From: Epiperipatus broadwayi
Lineage: Eukaryota > Onychophora > Udeonychophora > Euonychophora > Peripatidae
Direction: 5' to 3'
Assembly (NCBI GenBank): GCA_028023455.1
Contig: JAQFVV010006714.1
Span: forward strand, 248,001 to 312,000
DNA length: 64,000 nucleotides
The translations under genes were made by a program, and so were the position numbers. Positions within the stretch are counted from its first letter, which is position 1; the number at the start of each line of letters is the position of its first letter. The notes beneath the pieces were generated by a model. That model did no database searches. It was not told where the DNA came from and saw only the letters and a list, made by a program, of their open reading frames with translations. Positions 57,640 to 64,000 of this stretch are shown here, piece by piece.

Positions 57640-59300
57640 GTAATAAATGATAAAGGTTCATATTTTGATAGGATATCAAAGTGGTTAGCAAATAATGTAT
57701 TTGAAAAATATATTAATAAAAAAGTGGTGCATATATATAAAAATAATGAATTAATTAAAGAGATTAAAGAAAAAATAAGTGATTATAATAAGTATAGGTT
57801 GACAATGGTTAAAATAGATATAGTATCAATGTATACAAATATGGTTCTAAAAAAAGTAATAGAAATGGCAATTAGTAGATATAAAAATGATAAAGAGAAA
57901 GAAATAGAAATACCGATAATAAAATTAAAACAAATTATGGAGATATAATTGCAAAGAAATAACATTTGAGTTTATTGGAGAATATTTTAAGCAGGAAAAG
58001 GGGTTATTAATAGGTAGGGTATTACACATTATATAATATATTATTTAAGTAATACTTTGGGTGCAAAAATTATAATTTCCATTTGTAATGTTATAATTGA
58101 CTATCTATTAGCTTTATTTAAACTTCTTCCAATCAATAATTTCAATCTCTGTAATCAAGTTGCAAACTTTAGTGTCTTTATAAATATATAAAACCATTAA
58201 TGGAGGTGGGATTCCATCTTTATTGCTTAAAGGAGGTTGCCTTGACAACAGTTTGAAATTCTTGATTGTTATCTATATTAGGATTGTGTAAGTGTTGAAT
58301 GGTTTCTAATGATTATATATATATATATATATGGAAGAAGTAATGATGGATAATGAAAATGGTCCAATAATGATGAAAAGATATGTGGAAGATTACTTGT
58401 TAATTTTTAATAAAAATGAAAGGATAATAGATATGTATTTAGAAAAAAATAATAAGTTGGATGAGAATATAAAATTCACAGTAGAAAAAGAAAAAGAGTA
58501 AGTTATCATATTTGGATATATTATTTAAAAAATCATATGAAAAAGGAAGATGTAAAATAAAAACAGCAGTATATAAGAAAATGAATAAAGATAATAATAT
58601 AATGAATTGGAATTCTAATATAGATATGAAATATAAAATAAATAGTATTAGTTCAAGGATTTATAAAACTATTAATTATTGTTTGAATAAAGAAGAATAT
58701 AAGTAAGAAATATAATTAATAGTTAAAGAGTTTAAAGAAAAAGAGTTTCTGAAAAACATCATAGAAAAAAGTGTAAAAGTATCAGAAGAAAAATATAAAG
58801 GAGAGAATTAAAAAAATGAGAAATGGAAAAATAGGAAGGATAAGATAAAAAAAGATGATTATATAAGTATTAAAACATAGTAGTAATATCGTAAAAAACA
58901 AATAAAATTATTAAGAAAATTAATAAAAAATATAATAATGTAATTAAGTATAAAATAGTAAATAAAAAAGGAGGAATATAAAGGACATACTAGAAAATAA
59001 ATATATTCAAAGAATAGAATATTATATAAATGGAGGGTATGAGATAGAATGCAAATCATGCAAAAATAATAAGAACTAAATATGTAGGAGAGCAAAAAAT
59101 TCAATGTATACAAGATTAGTTCAACATAGGTGTAAGAGATCACTGATTTATATACATTCTATAGAAACAAGACATGTATTTGAGAAAGATAATATAAAAA
59201 TGATAAATTATACTAATGAAAGAAGGGGTAGAAAAATAAAAGAAGCTATATTAATTAAGAAGATAAAGTCAAATTTAAATAGAAATGGAGGGGGGAGATA
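57640..59300 (+). pseudogene. Second Penelope-like element, old and interrupted
   Basis: PLE RT and endonuclease pieces in order on the plus strand: MVKIDIVSMYTNMVL (57808-57852, the DVSSLYTNIP motif), EITFEFIGEYFKQEKGLLIG (57963-58015, the QGLxMGS box), MKRYVEDYLLIF (58371-58406, YVDD changed to YVED), then YLDILFKKSYEKG and a tail (about 58500-58706), then GGYEIECKSC, a TAA stop, ICRRA and RLVQHR with HSIETRH (59029-59178), the GIY-YIG domain. A roughly 310-bp insertion separates the GLLIG and YVED motifs. Its sequence is very diverged from the 42-47 kb PLE, so it is a different subfamily. Confidence 0.82.
58021..58332. mobile_element. Insertion within the second PLE
   Basis: About 310 bp of non-PLE sequence between two RT motifs that are normally about 35 residues apart, ending in a (TA)n run at 58317-58332. 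It carries no ORF. The ends were not resolved. Confidence 0.5.
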
Positions 59301-61611
59301 AACATTATTTTTATAGGAAAATTATTTTTATAGAAAAATTATTATTAATAGTGAATGTATATATAACATTTTATTAAAAATTGAAAAGTAAGATGAAAAG
59401 TTAAGGAAATTGATAATAGAGGGAGTTACGTTAAAGAAATATATGAAAAAGAGGCTAAATTTTTTTTAAAAAAATAGTCAGTTGGAATTGTAATAAGGAG
59501 AAAAGGTATGAGGTGGGTGAAAAATAAATAATAAAATAAAAATCCAGATAGGAATTAAAAAAGAAAATTGAAATTATTAATATATATATATATGAGGATA
59601 AAATAAGGTTATAGAAGAATTATAAAAAAATAATAGAAAAAGAGATTGAGGTAATGGAAATAAAAAATGAAATAGAAATGTATGGTGATATAAAAGAATG
59701 AAAGTAGAATGATAGATAAATTAGAGGTAAAAATAAAAAAGAATGGGATAAAATTAATAAGAAATAAATAACAGTATAAATTAAAAGATGTAATAGTAAA
59801 ATTAAATGTAATTAGGAATAATAATGTAATAATTAAAAAAATATGTATATAGATATGTATATAAAATAATGGTTGTATGATGAAATGTTGTAGCTGTGAT
59901 GAAGACTGCATGACAGTTGAAACTGTAAAGAAAATAAAGCAAGAATTATGTAAAAATTGCATTCAAGAGTATATGAGAAGAGTATATAGAAAAGTTTGAT
60001 ATATATGAATATATAAAGAAAGATGCAGAGAAAGTGAAAAGGAGAAGATAAGAATAATAAAAATGTAATTGTAGTACATTTATTTTATAGAGTGGTGATA
60101 TTTAAATTTCTTGCTTTTGATATGTCTATATTGCTGTATTTTTGATTGGACCAATTAATGGAGTTTACACCTTCAAATATATTGGAAAATTCATATAAAT
60201 TTAGGCACAAGGATGAACCAACATCAATAATTGTATATATGTAGAAAAGCATGAAATTTTAATATCATCACATTTTTAGTCATTAATATGAGACATGCAT
60301 CTTGAAAGTGCATGCATTTAACAATAATTATTTATTCAGAAAGAACATAGCAAGAGGCTTTTTTAACAGATAACTAAGATTTCAATGTGTCACAAATTGT
60401 ATATATAAATACATTAACTTATTAAAAAATATATAAATATTGTTTGTTTTTATGCCATATATATAAAACTAGACTTTTTTTTAAAAAAAATAAAAAATAA
60501 AAAAACATTATTTAAGAAATAATTATCAAGAATGGTTCTATAATTTTAAAAAGCTAGTATTTTTAAGCAATCGATAAAACATTACATTTAAGTTAAAAAT
60601 ACATCTTTTAATATATTATGCATTAATAATCTTATGCATGAATGAAGTTCAAAATGCATAAAATATCACTAAAGATAAGACAGGGAAAATAAAAACTATA
60701 TAATTAAATTTTAAAATTAGATTTTATACTACGCATGCGGAACTGTGCATTTTAAATTATTTATAACAATTGTGTTTGTAATGGTATTTTCATGCAATGT
60801 GATTCAGTTAGACTTTATCGGATAAACATCACACACTTATAGTCAAATTAATTTGTTATCATTATTAAGATTTAATCCCTTTTACAGTCATATGAAAGAA
60901 TATTATAATCTACCAATAATGATTTTATTCTGCTTGGATTAATATTTATTTCTTTTTTATAGATTTATAGTAGTCAATATTTTGAAATCAAATATATAAA
61001 GATGCGTTCTACATACACAGATAATATTGATGTATATAAATGATCTGCTATAAAATATATTTTTACCCTTTGCCAAGAACATCGTGATCTAAAATCAATT
61101 TATTATTATCAGTTATAGCTTGCTATTATTTCATTAGATTCTAATTTATATATTGTAGTGTGAGATTTCATTATCAATACAGGGAAAGATATAAATATTA
61201 ACTTAATTAAATCCAAATCTCGAATCCATTCCTGCGAAAATAATATTTCTTCAGTAAATAGTAATTATATTTTCTGTTCATCATCAATTTGCAAATTCTC
61301 CTCTGATAATTAACTGAAAGACCTCCTGCTGTGATAGCTTTATTTATTTGGTGAAATAATTCTTACTTCTCTGAATATTAATTTGCCCTGATGAGACTTG
61401 ATACATCATCTTCATAATTCTTTTACTTTTCTCTATTTAAATTTCAATAATAACAGTGATAATCATGAATGATGATGATAATGATCAACAATATTAAGTA
61501 GGCAATAAAAATGGGAGAATTTAATTAAGAACAAAATCAAGAAAATAAAATGTCTTTTTATACAATTATAAGAAATTTTATTTTGCAGCAACAATATAAT
61601 AACCATCACAA
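59301..61611. other. A-rich PLE downstream DNA, then unrecognised DNA
   Basis: 59300-60060 has the same A-rich plus-strand bias as the PLE and may be its 3' region or a second decayed copy. Near 59895 the string GTGATGAAGACTG-CATGA-CAGTTGAAAC looks like a decayed hammerhead half but lacks stem I. The long minus-strand open frame at 59609-59962 is a Phe/Ile-rich shadow. Beyond 60060 nothing was recognised. Confidence 0.35.
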
Positions 61612-62640
61612 ATGATTACATTACATAATCATCATCATCATTTTCAACCAATATCATTTCACTGTAGAACAAAGATCTCTCTAAGTCTAATCCAATTTTC
61701 CAATCTCAAGCCTCTCTTCACATTACTTCAACATGTTTCCTTATTTCAATTATCCATCTCACAGATGGTCACTTTGATGATATTTTATGATTTCTTGGAA
61801 TCCAGTTTAAGACTTCAACTATCCATCTATCATAATCTTCTAGCAATATGTCTAACTCATTTTCACTTTGGTCTCTTGGTTCTTTTTTTTCTCACCCAAG
61901 TATTTTACTTTTGATCTCTTCTTGTTGTTTCTATCATATATCCCTCCATATATTGTTGATTGGTCTAAAGTATCTGTTTTACTCTTCTATTAAGTTTTCA
62001 GGTGTCAGATCCATAAGTAAGAACACATTTTTTAAAAACATTTCTTTGCAAATACATAGGCATATTTCCATTTAATATTAAGTTATTTATACCAGAAGCT
62101 ATCCATGCATGTTTAATTCTATGATTAATTTCATCCATTATATTTCCATCTATAGTAATAATCTAATCAAAGTATTTGTAGTTGTTAACATCTTCTAATT
62201 CATTATCAAGATTTAATTTCTTTTGAGGAAATCCATTGAACATTACTTTAGTTATTTTAACATTTAGTTTTAGTCCTACTTTTTTATTATCATATGTTAA
62301 CTCTCATAAAATCTAAATGACTTAAATGATCTTCATTTACTTTTATTCCCTTAAATTCTATTTTAATTCACAAAATATTTCTTGCAAAACTGCTTATAAA
62401 AGTTTTAGAGATATAGAATCACACCTATTGCTTTTCCATGTTAATCTTTCTATTACTACTGTATAATCCAATTATTGCTGTTGCTTTTTAATAAATATTT
62501 TTCAGAATATCAGAATATCCTGGGTCTATATCTTGATAAGCTGATACTTTAGTCACTGAAGAAATATGTTCATACAATTAAATGACTTTTCATAATTTAC
62601 AAATCCAAAGCATAATGACAATTCATATTCTTTGGTTATA
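61612..62640 (-). pseudogene. RTE/BovB-like LINE, copy 3, with the active site deleted
   Basis: Aligns with 34706-35767 along its whole length, in the same strand and order, and like it ends in an (ATC)n or (TGA)n tail (61628-61640). Around 62300, about 60 bases that encode the FADD catalytic region in copy 2 are missing. Numerous stops and frameshifts. It extends about 50 bases further 5' than copy 2, matching copy 1 near 31560-31600. Confidence 0.82.
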
Positions 62641-62654
62641 TATATAGTAACAGT

Positions 62655-63735
62655 ATAGGGTATCATTATCATCATCATCTGGATGATTGTACCTAGGATG
62701 GTGGTGGCATAAATATCAACCCCAATTAATTAAAATATGAAATATAAATTAAATATTATTGATGTTATTAAATAAATGTTAAAGTAATGTTTAACATCCA
62801 AAATATACATTCAAGACATACTATAAGATCTAGACATATTAAGCAATGTTAATATCAAATATATATTATAATTTTATATATTAAAGAGAGCATGAGATCG
62901 TGAGATCTCTGAGAGAGATCAGCCAACTAACTCATTAGAGCAACCATAAGTATAATTATAAATCCACCAGCATTATCAATAAGTAAAAATAAATAATACT
63001 CAAAAGAAATAATCATCTATCATCATGAATGATCCATCAATCAAACTACATCAGAATAAAATCAACAGTCAGTCTGGTGATTGGATTGGAAATGGGTCTT
63101 CTATAGACCAGGCTAACTACTGAGCCTTTGCTAGCTTGGGCAATTATTTAAACATAACTTTGGATGCACCACTTATGTGCTCATCCATCATAATACATAA
63201 TAATCAAAAACAATGCGGAAATATTAAAACATGTTGATCATCATCAATGTTCTGGCCACTTAGTACCATTAATGTACTGACCAACTATAAACTTAATTTC
63301 TAATAGACTAAACTAAATAAAATGTAGCACAGGGAAGACTATAATCTTAGCACCATTCCAGGATATATCAATCATACTAGATGCCCCTTAAGCACTAAAT
63401 GCATCCCCATTCATATAATCAGCTGTTACACATTATTCTAGCTCAGAAGAACAAGTCAAGTACTCTTAAGGTGACCAAGAAATGATGCAATACATAATAT
63501 TCTAAAACTTTACAAGTAAGTTCACTGGAATAATTTTAATAATGAAATACAACAAACTGGTATCAATTAAGCCTTCTGATTTTGATTAGTATACAATTTT
63601 CAAATTATCACATTATGATTTACATGAATAATATACACAATTCAAGTTATTACATTGGTTTATATGTATGTTCCATTAGGTTTATCTAAAACCCATTCAG
63701 CACACACACACATGTGGCTTGATATAAAATGGACA
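62655..63735 (+). repeat. Dispersed repeat C, copy 2
   Basis: Aligns with 26940-27960 in order and orientation. Begins after a (TA)n run and a (TCA)n tract at 62655-62680. No open frame. Confidence 0.7.
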
Positions 63736-63739
63736 TGTT

Positions 63740-63962
63740 TTTAAATTTCAAAGTCAGAATAATAATTGTTTATTCAGACCTTTTTAAATGTTTTAATTTA
63801 TAATAAAATTCTGTTTTAAATCCAGAATTATTTAACCCCTTACAGTTATTATTCCCAGTGAATGTAAAAAAATATCTACAAAAATTTATGTATGCACACA
63901 CACATTTATGTTGCTATGTGCTATGTATCCCAACCAGTTACCAAATATATATATATATATAT
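63740..63962 (+). repeat. Terminal segment of repeat C, ending in (TA)n
   Basis: Matches 14740-15031 and ends, like it, in a TA run (63945-63962). Here it is contiguous with repeat C copy 2. Confidence 0.6.
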
Positions 63963-64000
63963 TGTGTGTTGTTGAATTAGGATGACTGCAAGATAGTAAT

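Noticed and set aside
59888-59925. Hammerhead at the TGATGA...GAAAC string
   Set aside because: It has half the core and a short stem II, but C3 is G and no stem I could be formed, so chance cannot be excluded.
59609-59962. 117-residue minus-strand open frame
   Set aside because: Phe/Ile/Tyr-rich composition produced by A+T-rich DNA; no domain, and it overlaps the likely PLE downstream region on the other strand.
1-64000. CRISPR array, bacterial operon or prophage
   Set aside because: No regularly spaced repeats of the right size, no ribosome-binding sites or dense coding. The elements found are eukaryotic.

Overview
This window is A+T-rich eukaryotic (animal-type) genomic DNA made almost entirely of mobile elements and their remains. 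I found no convincing host gene, rRNA gene, functional tRNA gene, operon or CRISPR array. The mix points to an invertebrate: several non-LTR retrotransposon lineages including an RTE/BovB-like family, a Ty3/Gypsy element of Mag/SURL type, Penelope-like elements (PLEs) with a GIY-YIG endonuclease, fold-back repeats and many (TA)n microsatellites. I cannot name a species. Every element protein I recognise is broken by stops, frameshifts, truncation or insertion.

Layout. 1-4.8 kb: a non-LTR element on the minus strand whose reverse transcriptase (RT) and endonuclease parts are separated by a 2.8 kb insertion; a 61-bp inverted-repeat mini-element follows. 6-17 kb: A+T-rich DNA with fold-back repeats (6.3, 10.1-10.8, 12.1-12.3, 16.4-17.0 kb) and a 100-bp retroposed sequence with a 21-bp target duplication (15.2 kb). 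17.33-22.23 kb: a complete-length but dead Gypsy element on the minus strand with two 472-bp LTRs. 22.7-29.4 kb: more fold-backs and two LINE fragments. 30.5-35.8 kb: two RTE-like LINE copies; a third lies at 61.6-62.6 kb. 38.6-39.1 kb: another fold-back. 40.75-41.93 kb: a probable LTR with a primer-binding site.

42.1-47.0 kb is the centrepiece. Two 2.3 kb 5'-truncated PLE copies lie head to head with a 10-bp spacer, making a 4.6 kb near-perfect palindrome flanked by hammerhead-like tandem units and a (TA)n run. 53-56.5 kb holds a fold-back family with tRNA-like ends. 57.6-59.3 kb holds a second, older PLE. 26.9-28 and 62.65-63.96 kb hold two copies of an uncharacterised dispersed repeat.

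The strongest unifying signal is small hammerhead-ribozyme motifs. Three copies keep the full conserved core (10.64, 29.25 and 53.73 kb). Two have a single core change (10.19, 22.85 kb). Two more pairs look like decayed relics (38.64/38.94 and 42.23/50.40 kb). Most sit inside inverted repeats and their stem III is a short palindrome, as expected for ribozymes that act as dimers. Hammerheads are known from PLEs, so these repeats are best read as small non-autonomous PLE-related elements, probably mobilised by PLE enzymes like those at 42-47 and 57-59 kb. That link is inferred, not shown.
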